Assembly: GCF_002834225.1 (NCBI RefSeq)
Contig: NZ_NNSR01000069.1
Span: 62,001 to 126,000, forward strand
Length of the DNA stretch: 64,000 nt
Reading direction: 5' to 3'
Source of the DNA: Ruminococcus bromii
Lineage (GTDB): Bacteria; Bacillota; Clostridia; Oscillospirales; Acutalibacteraceae
Positions 1-7,611 of the stretch are shown here, in pieces. Below the pieces are notes generated by a model that saw only the letters and a program-made list of their open reading frames with translations, made no database searches and had not been told where the DNA came from. Position 1 is the first letter of the stretch; every line of letters starts with the position of its first letter. The translations under genes were made by a program, and so were the position numbers.

Positions 1-546
1 GACGATGAAATTAACAGCGTATGGAAAAGTATTGAAAAGCAGAACAAAAAGAAAAGAATAATTAAAGTTGCAATTGCGGCTATTTTGGTTACTGTTCTTA
101 TCCCCTTAATTATTATCGGGGCAAATTATATGTACGGTGCTGACAACACAGATACAGCGAAAAGCCCATATTTCAGCGACGAAATGCTAAATGAATTTGA
201 CAAGGGATATTCACAATCGGACCAAAAACAGCTTGAACCGCTTTTGAATGATATAAAAAATGTTATTGATTTCAACGGTGAATATGAAACCGCCAAAGGA
301 AAATTCGGAGAACTTGCGTATTATTCATATGACCGTGTTGAGGGCGATTACACAGTCAAAGCTAAGGTTGAATTGAACTCCGCAAAGCTTTACACAGACA
401 CTGGATATATGTGGATTGAATACACAAAGGATTTATACACAGAGGACGGAACTTTTTGGATGACAACCGAACCCGTAAAATCACGAATTACCGTAATCAA
501 TAAAGACGGTGAATGGACAGCGGTCAATATTCAGTCGGAACAGTAA
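1..546 (+). CDS. membrane-anchored protein of unknown function, 5' end outside window
   Basis: The reading frame is open from the first base to a TAA at 544-546, so the gene begins upstream of the window and 181 codons are visible. The visible part starts with a charged cytoplasmic stretch (DDEINSVWKSIEKQNKKKR), one hydrophobic membrane segment at about residues 21-41, then a soluble domain of about 140 residues with alternating beta-like segments. This suggests a single-pass protein with an extracytoplasmic C-terminal domain. I do not recognise the family. A methionine-equivalent TTG at 85 lies inside the membrane segment and is not a credible start. Confidence 0.7.
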   Translation, partial: DDEINSVWKSIEKQNKKKRIIKVAIAAILVTVLIPLIIIGANYMYGADNTDTAKSPYFSDEMLNEFDKGYSQSDQKQLEPLLNDIKNVIDFNGEYETAKGKFGELAYYSYDRVEGDYTVKAKVELNSAKLYTDTGYMWIEYTKDLYTEDGTFWMTTEPVKSRITVINKDGEWTAVNIQSEQ

Positions 547-549
547 GGC

Positions 550-578
550 TTGTTTTAAATACACAGATGTGTTATACT
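550..578 (+). promoter_or_regulatory. promoter of def-like gene
   Basis: TTGTTT at 550-555 and TATACT at 573-578 are separated by 17 bp, 29 bp upstream of the deformylase start codon. Confidence 0.55.
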
Positions 579-606
579 CGGGTTAGAAACTGAAAGAGGC
601 AGAGTT

Positions 607-1017
607 ATGGTAAGAGAAATTGTACATGATCCTATGTTTTTACAGAGAAAGTCGGAGGACGCAACACAGGCCGATTTGCAGACGGCACAGGATTTGCTTG
701 ACACACTCAGGGCAAATTTTGACCGTTGTGTGGGCATGGCGGCTAACATGATAGGCGTTGCAAAAAAGATAATCGCAGTTAATGACAACGGAAAATATCT
801 TGTTATGTTCAATCCCGAAATTATTAGCAAGTTCGGTGAATTTGAAACCGAGGAAGGCTGTCTTTCGCTTGACGGCGAACGCAAAACAGTTCGTTACAAA
901 ACGATAAAAGTAAAATATTTCAACGAAAATTTCAAGCAGATAAAACGCAGTTTTTCAGACTTTACCGCACAGATTATTCAACATGAAATTGACCATTGCA
1001 ACGGGATTCTGATTTAA
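607..1017 (+). CDS. def: peptide deformylase family protein, variant active site
   Basis: Peptide deformylases remove the N-formyl group from nascent proteins at the ribosome exit. At 136 aa this one is shorter than the usual 150-190 aa. Motif 2 (EGCLSL, residues 83-88, metal ligand C85) and motif 3 (HEIDH, 126-130, ligands H126 and H130, catalytic E127) are intact. Motif 1, normally G-hydrophobic-G-hydrophobic-AA-x-Q, reads CVGMAANM at 41-48: the first Gly is Cys and the catalytic Gln is Met. The start has an AGAGGCAG ribosome site. It stands alone between its own promoter and a strong terminator, away from fmt and other translation genes, so it may be a secondary deformylase or have another substrate. 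Family assignment is secure; activity on formyl-Met peptides is not. Confidence 0.85.
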   Translation: MVREIVHDPMFLQRKSEDATQADLQTAQDLLDTLRANFDRCVGMAANMIGVAKKIIAVNDNGKYLVMFNPEIISKFGEFETEEGCLSLDGERKTVRYKTIKVKYFNENFKQIKRSFSDFTAQIIQHEIDHCNGILI

Positions 1018-1039
1018 AGTTAATACAAATCCTTCTCTC

Positions 1040-1084
1040 CCCGACAGTCACACGGTACAATGTGTGGCTGTCGGGTTTTTTTTT
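1040..1084 (+). terminator. rho-independent terminator after deformylase
   Basis: Stem CCCGACAG(TCACAC) pairs with (GTGTGG)CTGTCGGG at 1061-1075, followed by nine T residues. Confidence 0.9.
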
Positions 1085-1214
1085 GCACATTTATTTTGTA
1101 CAAAAGTTTTACTGCAATTTATTCATTGCAACTAATTTTACCGTCAATCTGAACCTTTTTTGGATTATTGTTTTGTAAAAATCGCACGAAATTGCATGGC
1201 AGAATATTTTGCAA

Positions 1215-1243
1215 TTGCACTTTGAATTATATTGTGCTATAAT
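1215..1243 (+). promoter_or_regulatory. promoter of the paired membrane-protein genes
   Basis: TTGCAC at 1215-1220, 17-bp spacer, consensus TATAAT at 1238-1243. It precedes the gene at 1298 by about 50 bp. Confidence 0.65.
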
Positions 1244-1297
1244 ATTAATACAATAGAAACACACGAAAATTTTAATTAATCAAAAGGCGGTGATTTT

Positions 1298-1852
1298 ATG
1301 AAAAACAATAAAACTCTCAAGTACACAGGAATTATACAAGGTGTACTCATTGCAACTCTGTTACTGCTTGCCATTTGGATTCAAGTGACATTTTTATATA
1401 ACACATACTATTGTGAAGATTATACTTTTGATTTTCTTAGAAATATGGGCATTGGTTATTGGGATTTACGGAATAATTCTTCAGCGTTTTTTCTCATAAA
1501 TTCCATTGCGGAAACTATAGCTTATTTTTTAGGTTTGATGCGTCTTTATGTTCTTAAAATAATTTTTCAGATTATTGCCGCTGCAGCGTTAACCTTGCCT
1601 GTTATTTTAGGCTATCTGTCAATATTCCGCAAAAACATAGTTGCAAACGGATTGATTATTGCAGGATCGGCATTGACTTTGTTATCCGCATATCGGAGTC
1701 TTTTCTCTACCCTATTTGAACTTGCCCGTGGATTTGGCGAATTTACTTTGGTTCAAGTAGTTTTAATAATTGTGATACTGATAAAAATAGGATTGATTGC
1801 CGTTTCAATACTGCGAATAAAACAGATTAAAAAATCAAATCAGTTACAGTAA
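1298..1852 (+). CDS. four-helix membrane protein, tandem paralogue 1
   Basis: 184 aa with four predicted membrane segments (about residues 10-33, 58-80, 84-108, 118-135, with a further hydrophobic stretch at 148-173) and a short basic C-terminus. The start is preceded by AAAGGCGGTGATTTT. The next gene at 1872 is a paralogue: the first 30 residues align position by position (MKNNKTLKYTGIIQGVLI against MKTNKILKVTGIMQSVLI), and even the GCGGTGATTTTATG start region is duplicated. Both likely come from a recent tandem duplication and are co-transcribed. The family is not recognised. No catalytic motif is visible. Confidence 0.75.
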   Translation: MKNNKTLKYTGIIQGVLIATLLLLAIWIQVTFLYNTYYCEDYTFDFLRNMGIGYWDLRNNSSAFFLINSIAETIAYFLGLMRLYVLKIIFQIIAAAALTLPVILGYLSIFRKNIVANGLIIAGSALTLLSAYRSLFSTLFELARGFGEFTLVQVVLIIVILIKIGLIAVSILRIKQIKKSNQLQ

Positions 1853-1871
1853 ATAACTAAGCGGTGATTTT

Positions 1872-2408
1872 ATGAAAACAAATAAAATCCTTAAAGTTAC
1901 GGGAATTATGCAGAGTGTTCTCATCGGCATATTGCTGTTGTTTGCGATTTGCATTGAGGTAATGAGCCGTATGAATTTTTATACATACGACTATTCACTC
2001 AATTTTGATTATTCTTCTTTTTGGGCAATCCACGGCGACTACCCGGTCCTATTCATTTTCAACACTCTTTTTACAACCTTTGCATCTTTCTCAAGCTTGT
2101 TAGAAAATTATATTTTATATGTTATTTTTGAAATTATGGATATTGCATCGTTGGTATTGCCCGTATATCTCGTTTACAAATCCATACGCAGTAAAAGCAC
2201 GATGGCAAACGGATTGATTATTATATCATCTGCTGTTACTTTTATGATTATGGTTGCTTACGGAGTTTATACCCTTCTTGACATAATTAGCGGTGCTGAA
2301 ACATTCAATATTTACAGCATAATTTTCATCTTCATAATATTGATAAAAGTTACTCTGTGCATTGTTTCACAACTCAGAATAAAGGCAATTAACAACGCAG
2401 TCGAATAG
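1872..2408 (+). CDS. four-helix membrane protein, tandem paralogue 2
   Basis: 178 aa, second member of the tandem pair, 19 bp after the first stop codon. The N-terminal helix and the last two helices are most similar to the neighbour (SKSTMANGLIIISSAVTF against RKNIVANGLIIAGSALTL), whereas the extracytoplasmic loop around residues 33-60 has diverged. This pattern suggests the loop is the variable, perhaps ligand- or partner-facing, part. Function unknown. The pair is closed by a terminator at 2421-2450. Confidence 0.75.
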   Translation: MKTNKILKVTGIMQSVLIGILLLFAICIEVMSRMNFYTYDYSLNFDYSSFWAIHGDYPVLFIFNTLFTTFASFSSLLENYILYVIFEIMDIASLVLPVYLVYKSIRSKSTMANGLIIISSAVTFMIMVAYGVYTLLDIISGAETFNIYSIIFIFIILIKVTLCIVSQLRIKAINNAVE

Positions 2409-2420
2409 TATTACATATAA

Positions 2421-2450
2421 ACAAGACAGTTTACGGCTGTCTTGTTTTGT
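2421..2450 (+). terminator. terminator of membrane-protein pair
   Basis: ACAAGACAG (2421-2429) pairs with CTGTCTTGT (2437-2445), followed by TTTGTTATTT. Confidence 0.85.
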
Positions 2451-2557
2451 TATTTATTAAAATTTCTTCATTGTATAACCCCCTCCCTACAAAATCTACA
2501 GGGACAGTTGCTGTGAACATTGACATATATTGCTGATTTGGTATTCAAAATTTTATA

Positions 2558-2586
2558 TTGCTAATTTGGAATTATAATGGTATAAT
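2558..2586 (+). promoter_or_regulatory. promoter of small exported protein gene
   Basis: TTGCTA at 2558-2563, 17-bp spacer, TATAAT at 2581-2586. Confidence 0.6.
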
Positions 2587-2613
2587 TCGTGTAGATATTA
2601 CGGAGGTGTTGTC

Positions 2614-2868
2614 GTGAAAAAATTTGTATCGTTTTTGCTTGCTCTTATGATGATTTTCTGGAGCAGTATCCTTGCTTTTGCAACTGACAAAACAGACACA
2701 CAAGTCAACTCCACATCCGATGAATCGGACGGCGGTTCAATGCCTACGGATTTTGCGATAATTCTTCTGCTTATCGCTGGCGGTACGGCAGTCGCAAGCT
2801 TTAAACGCCACAGAAATGACCGTGACGATTACGATGAACCCGATGATGACACGGAAGAAGAAATTTGA
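2614..2868 (+). CDS. small exported or membrane protein with acidic tail
   Basis: 84 aa starting at GTG with a strong CGGAGGTG ribosome site. Residues 1-23 form a typical signal peptide (MKKFVSFLLALMMIFWSSI, then LAFA). A Ser/Thr/Asp-rich linker follows, then a second hydrophobic segment (about 47-62) and a very acidic C-terminus (DDYDEPDDDTEEEI). The layout, export signal, short linker, membrane anchor and charged tail, suggests a small cell-envelope protein. No family is recognised. It has its own promoter and terminator. Confidence 0.65.
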   Translation: MKKFVSFLLALMMIFWSSILAFATDKTDTQVNSTSDESDGGSMPTDFAIILLLIAGGTAVASFKRHRNDRDDYDEPDDDTEEEI

Positions 2869-2892
2869 TTTTACATTATTAAAAACAACAAA

Positions 2893-2926
2893 GCCGACAG
2901 ATTATGATTGCATCTGTCGGCTTGCT
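2893..2926. terminator. bidirectional terminator
   Basis: GCCGACAGA (2893-2901) pairs with TCTGTCGGC (2913-2921), with A-rich and T-rich flanks. It separates convergent genes. The same nine-base stem recurs at 4832-4862. Confidence 0.8.
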
Positions 2927-2940
2927 TATTTTTAATTAAA

Positions 2941-3747
2941 TTATTGTTGAACCTCAAGAAGTTTTTTGTTCACTCTGTTTGTAACATCAAGATAATATGC
3001 AAGGTCAGCCGATGAAAGTTCGTCCTCATCAATTTTTGAAACCTTGTCCATATATGTGTTGTACTGACTCAAAAGTTCGGTATATTCGGAAAGCATTGTT
3101 ACATCATTTGCATCATAGCTTTTCATAAAGTCAACATACTTATTCATAAACTCTTCGTACTCGTCCATCATCTCTTTGAATGAGGGAGTAACAGTATCAC
3201 TGTCCGACTTTTCTTCTTTTGAACTTTCCTTTTTAGAGCTTTCTTCTTTTTTGCTTTCCTGCTTTTTGGAACTCTGCTCTTTCTTTGAAGACTCTTTATT
3301 GCTTGACTCATCATCAGGTGCATAAACACTGACATTCATAGTATTGTCGTCTTCAAATATAAGCGTAACTTTGTAACCATCCCTGTTTTTGGCCATATAA
3401 CCTGTGTCGTCCTCCAAACAATCAATGCTAAATCCCTTATCTTTACATTTGTTAATGTATTTTGAAAAATCGGACTTTGAAGTTTTTGCAATAACTGCCA
3501 AAAAGCTATCTGATGAATCCCACATAATCTCTCCTGTCTTAGAGATAGGAACAGGAATAAAACTTCCGAGGCCATCCGAAGGCCACTCAATAGTTCCATA
3601 GGTTGTGGGCTCTTTTTCTTCTGAGGTGTCAGAACTTTCGACAACACTGTTATCATTGTTCTTGCTTTCTCCGCAGCCTGACAATGACACAGACATAAGT
3701 ATTGCAAGCGACATTGCCGCAGCGGCAAATAATTTTTTCTTTTTCAT
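2941..3747 (-). CDS. lipoprotein with Lys/Glu/Ser-rich linker and helical C-terminal domain
   Basis: 268 aa from the ATG at 3747, chosen because AAGGAGAG lies at the right distance; a longer frame to 3798 has no ribosome site. The N-terminus is a lipoprotein signal: KKKK, a hydrophobic core and lipobox LSGC (cysteine near residue 25). A folded region of about 95 residues follows, then a low-complexity KKESSKKE-type linker (about 150-185), then a predicted all-helical domain rich in Glu, Tyr and Met up to the C-terminus. The tail resembles DUF6591-type domains common in gut clostridia, but this is from memory and uncertain. It follows the zinc-ribbon membrane protein gene by 40 bp and is probably in its operon. 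Confidence 0.7.
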   Translation of the reverse strand: MKKKKLFAAAAMSLAILMSVSLSGCGESKNNDNSVVESSDTSEEKEPTTYGTIEWPSDGLGSFIPVPISKTGEIMWDSSDSFLAVIAKTSKSDFSKYINKCKDKGFSIDCLEDDTGYMAKNRDGYKVTLIFEDDNTMNVSVYAPDDESSNKESSKKEQSSKKQESKKEESSKKESSKEEKSDSDTVTPSFKEMMDEYEEFMNKYVDFMKSYDANDVTMLSEYTELLSQYNTYMDKVSKIDEDELSSADLAYYLDVTNRVNKKLLEVQQ

Positions 3748-3787
3748 AGTTTTACTCTCCTTAAAATATTTATAATAAAAAACTAAA

Positions 3788-4366
3788 TCAATAGGCAAAC
3801 ACTACAAACGGGATTATTAAAATTAAACCTACTAAGGTAAGAATTGTCGGAAGCGATTGTGTCGGGGATTTTATAACTCCCTTTCTGAACAAAACAGATG
3901 AGACAAAAAGAATAGTTTGCAATGCGGAAATTATTGCGTCAATTAAAAGTCTTGAAGAATATCTGAGTTGTGAAAATTCGCCCATTGCAATTATTCCGCA
4001 TATTATCGCACCGATTATTGCAACAACACCGAAGCCGCTTTTTCTGTACGCTTCGTCAGCTTTTTTCTTTTCGGCTTTGCGTTCTTTTTCGTCCTCTCTT
4101 TCCCACTTTTTATATTCCATTTCTTTGTAAGTATCATTTCTGATGCGTTCAACCTCAACTGCATCACCATAGACAATAACCTCACTTGAACCGCAGTACG
4201 GACAATGCAAAGTTTTATTACTGCTGTCGGCTGTCATCACACCGCCGCATTCCTTGCATTTCAGCTGAACTCGCTCGGTTTTGTCATTATTTGTAATCTT
4301 TGCACCGCAGTTTTTACAAAAAGAAGAACTGTCCTCAATTTTCTCGCCGCAATTACTACAAAACAC
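3788..4366 (-). CDS. double zinc-ribbon membrane protein
   Basis: 192 aa. The N-terminus carries two zinc ribbons, CSNCG...CKNCG (residues 3-21) and CKECGG...CPYCG (37-58). A charged Lys/Glu-rich helical linker of about 45 residues follows, then three membrane segments from about residue 109 to the end. The ribbons should face the cytoplasm. Related proteins occur widely in Firmicutes but have no assigned role. It is transcribed divergently from an XRE regulator, and an operator-like repeat (4410-4423) sits inside its promoter, so that regulator probably controls it together with the downstream lipoprotein gene. Confidence 0.75.
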   Translation of the reverse strand: MFCSNCGEKIEDSSSFCKNCGAKITNNDKTERVQLKCKECGGVMTADSSNKTLHCPYCGSSEVIVYGDAVEVERIRNDTYKEMEYKKWEREDEKERKAEKKKADEAYRKSGFGVVAIIGAIICGIIAMGEFSQLRYSSRLLIDAIISALQTILFVSSVLFRKGVIKSPTQSLPTILTLVGLILIIPFVVFAY

Positions 4367-4397
4367 AACATATCACCCTCAGTAATAATTTGTATTT

Positions 4398-4426
4398 ATT
4401 ATAGCATACTATCCTTTTAAAAGCAA
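4398..4426 (-). promoter_or_regulatory. promoter of zinc-ribbon/lipoprotein operon
   Basis: On the minus strand TTGCTT (4426-4421), 17-bp spacer, TATAAT (4403-4398). The repeat at 4410-4423 lies mostly within the spacer. Confidence 0.6.
4410..4423 (+). promoter_or_regulatory. operator-like repeat, copy 1
   Basis: TATCCTTTTAAAAG, containing the palindrome CTTTTAAAAG. An identical 14-bp copy lies 44 bp away at 4454-4467, in the same divergent intergenic region. Likely site for the adjacent XRE regulator. Confidence 0.5.
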
Positions 4427-4453
4427 TACTATCTTTAATAATTTATTTATTTT

Positions 4454-4467
4454 TATCCTTTTAAAAG
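4454..4467 (+). promoter_or_regulatory. operator-like repeat, copy 2
   Basis: Second exact copy of TATCCTTTTAAAAG, 25 bp before the regulator start codon and overlapping its probable promoter, consistent with autoregulation. Confidence 0.5.
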
Positions 4468-4491
4468 ATAATATTTACTTGGTGATAAACA

Positions 4492-4827
4492 ATGCTAAAC
4501 CTTAAAGAAATAGGTAACAGAATTAAAAAATACAGAAAGCAAAAAGGGTTCACACAGGCACAGCTTGCGGAAATTATCGACATTTCAACAATTCATATGT
4601 CACACCTTGAAACAGGCTCTGTTGCAATGTCGCTTGAATGTATGATAAAAATATGCAGCACGCTTGAAATATCGCCTGATGATTTGCTGATTGGTGAATT
4701 TGAACTTAACAATAACGCCACAATAAAACAGCTTGCAGAAATAACCAAAAATCTTTCTTCGGACGAAAACAAACTGCTGATAGATTTTGCACTTTTGCTT
4801 GAAAAAAACAAGCCTAACAGAAATTAA
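4492..4827 (+). CDS. XRE-family transcriptional regulator
   Basis: 111 aa. Residues 6-66 form a Cro/C1-type helix-turn-helix (IGNRIKKYRKQKGFTQAQLA, then turn and recognition helix IIDISTIHMSHLETG). The remaining 45 residues are helical and probably dimerise. The start has GGTGAT six bases upstream. The gene is divergent from the zinc-ribbon/lipoprotein operon, and two identical 14-bp repeats in the intergenic region are its likely binding sites. No effector domain is visible, so the signal is unknown. Confidence 0.85.
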   Translation: MLNLKEIGNRIKKYRKQKGFTQAQLAEIIDISTIHMSHLETGSVAMSLECMIKICSTLEISPDDLLIGEFELNNNATIKQLAEITKNLSSDENKLLIDFALLLEKNKPNRN

Positions 4828-4831
4828 AAAA

Positions 4832-4867
4832 GCCGACAGAACACATTGCTGTATCTGTCGGCTTATT
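4832..4867. terminator. bidirectional terminator after XRE gene
   Basis: GCCGACAGA (4832-4840) pairs with TCTGTCGGC (4854-4862), flanked by an A-run and TTATTATT. Same stem as at 2893-2921. Confidence 0.8.
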
Positions 4868-4881
4868 ATTATGCTTAAAAA

Positions 4882-7491
4882 CTAATTCATATTATTGTTT
4901 AATTCGTTTGAAGAATTTATTATTTCTCTGATTTCATTTTCGGCTTGTCTGACTTCTTCTAAAAATGCTCTTGATGAAACACGCAACGCACCGTTGCCCA
5001 GAATTATCATCTGTTCGAGTGCGTCGGATGTTACAACACGCACCTTGTTGGTTTTGGCAAGCTTGTGAGAGGTTTTCTCAATAAACATATCGGCGGTTTC
5101 TGCCTCTTTGGTATATACAATGCTGATATTATTCACGGTTTCAACCTCTCTGTGTTCGCCCTTGACCTTGTACGCATCAAACACGAGAATAAGGTTGCAC
5201 TTGCTGTAACCTTGATAGTTGCAGAGAATGTTTATCAGAGCGTGCCTTGCACCGTCAAGACTTCTTTCGGAAAGCTCTTTGAGGTGTTCCCACGCAAAAA
5301 TAACATTGTAGCCATCAACAAGCAGATACTCCGTGCCGTCATACACGGGGGATTTTTTATACTTTTCAGCCGCCTTGTCAATAGACGAAACCGCCTTGAC
5401 ATGACGCTTTTCGGGAGCGTGTTTTCTGCGTGTCACAGGACCGTAGGTCTGTTCAAAAATCTGCATAAGCTCCTTGTCGAGAGCAAAAATATCGTCCTGA
5501 GTTTTGCACTTTGCAAAAGCGTTTTCGCTGTTTGTGCCGATTCCATCGTCTTTCGGAGCATCGAGAACACTCGGCAAATGCATATGCTCGCCGACCTCAT
5601 TCCACGGCACATTGTAGCCTGCTCCGTGAGAACAGAACACAGAACCGCATGGATTGTCAACATCGGCATCGCAATCGTAGCCGATTTGTGCAATAACTTC
5701 ATCGCTGTTGTGGCACGGCTCATAGCCTTTAAGACTGCACGAAAGTCTGCCTCTGCCGTGAGTGTACTGCATAACTTCTTTTGTATAGTTGCCCATTTCG
5801 GACACGGGTGCAGTACCTGTGAGAACGGAATTTTCTCCCTTGGCTTCCGGAGAATTGAAAGTACCGCTCATCCGCTGAATATCTGACATTGCCCGTCCCA
5901 CATTTTCGTTAGGCACTTCAAGCGTAAAATCATAAACAGGCTCAAGCAGAATGCTCTTTGCCGAGCGCAGTCCCTGTCTTACGGCACGGTAGGTTGCCTG
6001 TCTGAAATCTCCGCCCTCGGTATGCTTTGCGTGAGCTTTTCCCGAAACAAGCGTGATTTCAATATCTGTAATCGGCGAGCCTGTCAGCACACCGAGATGT
6101 GTTTTTTCACAGAGGTGAGTAAGAATCAACCTTTGCCAGTTGCGGTCGAGCAAGTCCTCTTTGCAACGGGAATTTATTGTAATTCCGCTGCCACGCTTTG
6201 CAGGTTTCAAAAGGAGGTGAACCTCTGCATAGTGTCTTAACGGCTCAAAATGTCCGACACCCTCAACCGTATTTTCAATTGTTTCTTTATAGATTATACT
6301 GCCTGTGCTGAACGATACATTCATACCGAAACGCTCTTTTATTATGCACCTCAGCACCTCAAGCTGAATTTCACCCATAAGGCGGATGTGGATTTCACCG
6401 AGTCTGCTGTTCCACACAACATTTAGCTGAGGATCTTCGTTTTCAAGCGTTTTCAGCTTTGTGAGAGCCGTGTGGGCGTCTGTCCCGTCCTCTAATTCAA
6501 CCTTGTAAGTAAGGACAGGTTCGAGTACGGGAACTCCGGAATTTTTTTCGACACCCAAGCCGTCACCCGATGAAGTGAATGTTATTCCCGTTACCGCACA
6601 AACGGTTCCTGCAACAGCCTCCTCAACGGCTGTGAATTTCTCGCCCGAATAAATTCTTATTCTGTTTACCTTTTCGGCATTGGTATTTTTTTCGCTTTGG
6701 AGAATTTCACGCACTTTAAGGCTTCCGCCGGTAATTTTCATAAATGTAAGGCGGTTGCCCTGATTGTCCTCTGCAATTTTATAGACCTTTGCACCGAATT
6801 CAGCACCGTAAGAGGGCATAACCGTGTATTCGTCAAGCAGATTCAAAAATGCCTTTACACCGTCAAGCTTGAGTGCCGAACCGAACATACACGGAAAGAT
6901 TTTGCGTTCCTTAATCGCACCTGTTATGTCAGACTTTTCAACGGCATCTGTTTCATAATATTTTTCAAGAATTTTTTCATCACATACGGCAACACTTTCA
7001 CGAAAACCGTCGGAGTTCGGATAGGTAAAATCAACGCAGTTTTCGTCAAGCCCTGTACGCAGCTGTGCCATAACGGAAAGCTTGTCTGCACCGTCAAGAT
7101 CCATTTTGTTGACGAAGATAAAACACGGCACACCGTACTTTTTGAGCAGTTTCCAAAGTGTGCAGGTGTGACTTTGAACACCGTCAGTTCCGCTGATTAC
7201 AAGAATTGCGTAGTCAAGCACCTGAAGTGTACGCTCTGCTTCTGCCGAAAAATCAACATGACCCGGGGTGTCAAGCAGAGTAAATTCCGTGTTGTTGTAC
7301 TTCATAACCGCCTGTTTTGAAAAAATTGTGATTCCACGGTCACGCTCAAGCGAAAAAGTGTCAAGAAACGAATCCCTGTGGTCAACCCGACCAAGCTTTG
7401 TTATATTGCCCGAGGAGTACATCAGCGCCTCTGAAAGCGTAGTCTTTCCCGAATCCACATGAGCCAGAATGCCGACTGCAATTTTTTTCAT
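4882..7491 (-). CDS. Tet(M)-like translational GTPase fused to YacP/Rae1-like NYN nuclease domain
   Basis: 869 aa, against about 640 for Tet(M)/Tet(W) ribosomal protection proteins. The N-terminal 650 or so residues follow the EF-G/Tet(M) plan: G1 AHVDSGKT (10-17), switch DRGIT (51-55), G3 DTPGHVDF (74-81), G4 NKMD (128-131), then EF-G-like domains that bind the ribosomal A site. From about residue 721 there is a NYN/PIN-like domain of the YacP family (LLVDGYNVIFAW), with acidic residues near 726, 772 (FDAY), 801 (TADMF) and 823 (TSD) that match the metal-binding pattern. Bacillus YacP (Rae1) is known to cut mRNA in the ribosomal A site. I infer a ribosome-directed factor that could combine GTP-driven A-site entry with mRNA cleavage. 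A plain tetracycline resistance label would be unsafe. It has its own promoter and no leader peptide of the tet(M) type. Confidence 0.85.
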   Translation of the reverse strand: MKKIAVGILAHVDSGKTTLSEALMYSSGNITKLGRVDHRDSFLDTFSLERDRGITIFSKQAVMKYNNTEFTLLDTPGHVDFSAEAERTLQVLDYAILVISGTDGVQSHTCTLWKLLKKYGVPCFIFVNKMDLDGADKLSVMAQLRTGLDENCVDFTYPNSDGFRESVAVCDEKILEKYYETDAVEKSDITGAIKERKIFPCMFGSALKLDGVKAFLNLLDEYTVMPSYGAEFGAKVYKIAEDNQGNRLTFMKITGGSLKVREILQSEKNTNAEKVNRIRIYSGEKFTAVEEAVAGTVCAVTGITFTSSGDGLGVEKNSGVPVLEPVLTYKVELEDGTDAHTALTKLKTLENEDPQLNVVWNSRLGEIHIRLMGEIQLEVLRCIIKERFGMNVSFSTGSIIYKETIENTVEGVGHFEPLRHYAEVHLLLKPAKRGSGITINSRCKEDLLDRNWQRLILTHLCEKTHLGVLTGSPITDIEITLVSGKAHAKHTEGGDFRQATYRAVRQGLRSAKSILLEPVYDFTLEVPNENVGRAMSDIQRMSGTFNSPEAKGENSVLTGTAPVSEMGNYTKEVMQYTHGRGRLSCSLKGYEPCHNSDEVIAQIGYDCDADVDNPCGSVFCSHGAGYNVPWNEVGEHMHLPSVLDAPKDDGIGTNSENAFAKCKTQDDIFALDKELMQIFEQTYGPVTRRKHAPEKRHVKAVSSIDKAAEKYKKSPVYDGTEYLLVDGYNVIFAWEHLKELSERSLDGARHALINILCNYQGYSKCNLILVFDAYKVKGEHREVETVNNISIVYTKEAETADMFIEKTSHKLAKTNKVRVVTSDALEQMIILGNGALRVSSRAFLEEVRQAENEIREIINSSNELNNNMN

Positions 7492-7523
7492 TTTATCACC
7501 ACACCAGAAAATTCATACACTGT

Positions 7524-7552
7524 ATTGTACCATACAGAAATTTTTTTGTAAA
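7524..7552 (-). promoter_or_regulatory. promoter of GTPase-NYN fusion gene
   Basis: Minus strand TTTACA (7552-7547), 17-bp spacer, TACAAT (7529-7524), about 33 bp before the start codon. Confidence 0.6.
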
Positions 7553-7554
7553 TC

Positions 7555-7590
7555 AAAACAGACCGCCTGATTTATCGCAATCGAGCGGTC
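7555..7590 (-). terminator. terminator of GNAT gene
   Basis: Minus-strand stem GACCGC (7590-7585) with GCGGTC (7566-7561), followed by TGTTTTGATTT. Modest stem. Confidence 0.5.
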
Positions 7591-7611
7591 ATAATTTTTT
7601 GTATATTTCTT

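Noticed and set aside
2893-4862. CRISPR-like repeats
   Set aside because: Only two copies of a 9-bp terminator stem, 1.9 kb apart and with genes between.
5065-5886. 273-codon ORF opposite the GTPase fusion gene
   Set aside because: Shadow frame on the other strand, with no ribosome site and no family resemblance.
4882-7491. Tetracycline resistance gene tet(M)/tet(W)
   Set aside because: The extra nuclease domain, lack of the tet leader peptide and lack of any mobile element make a resistance call unsafe.
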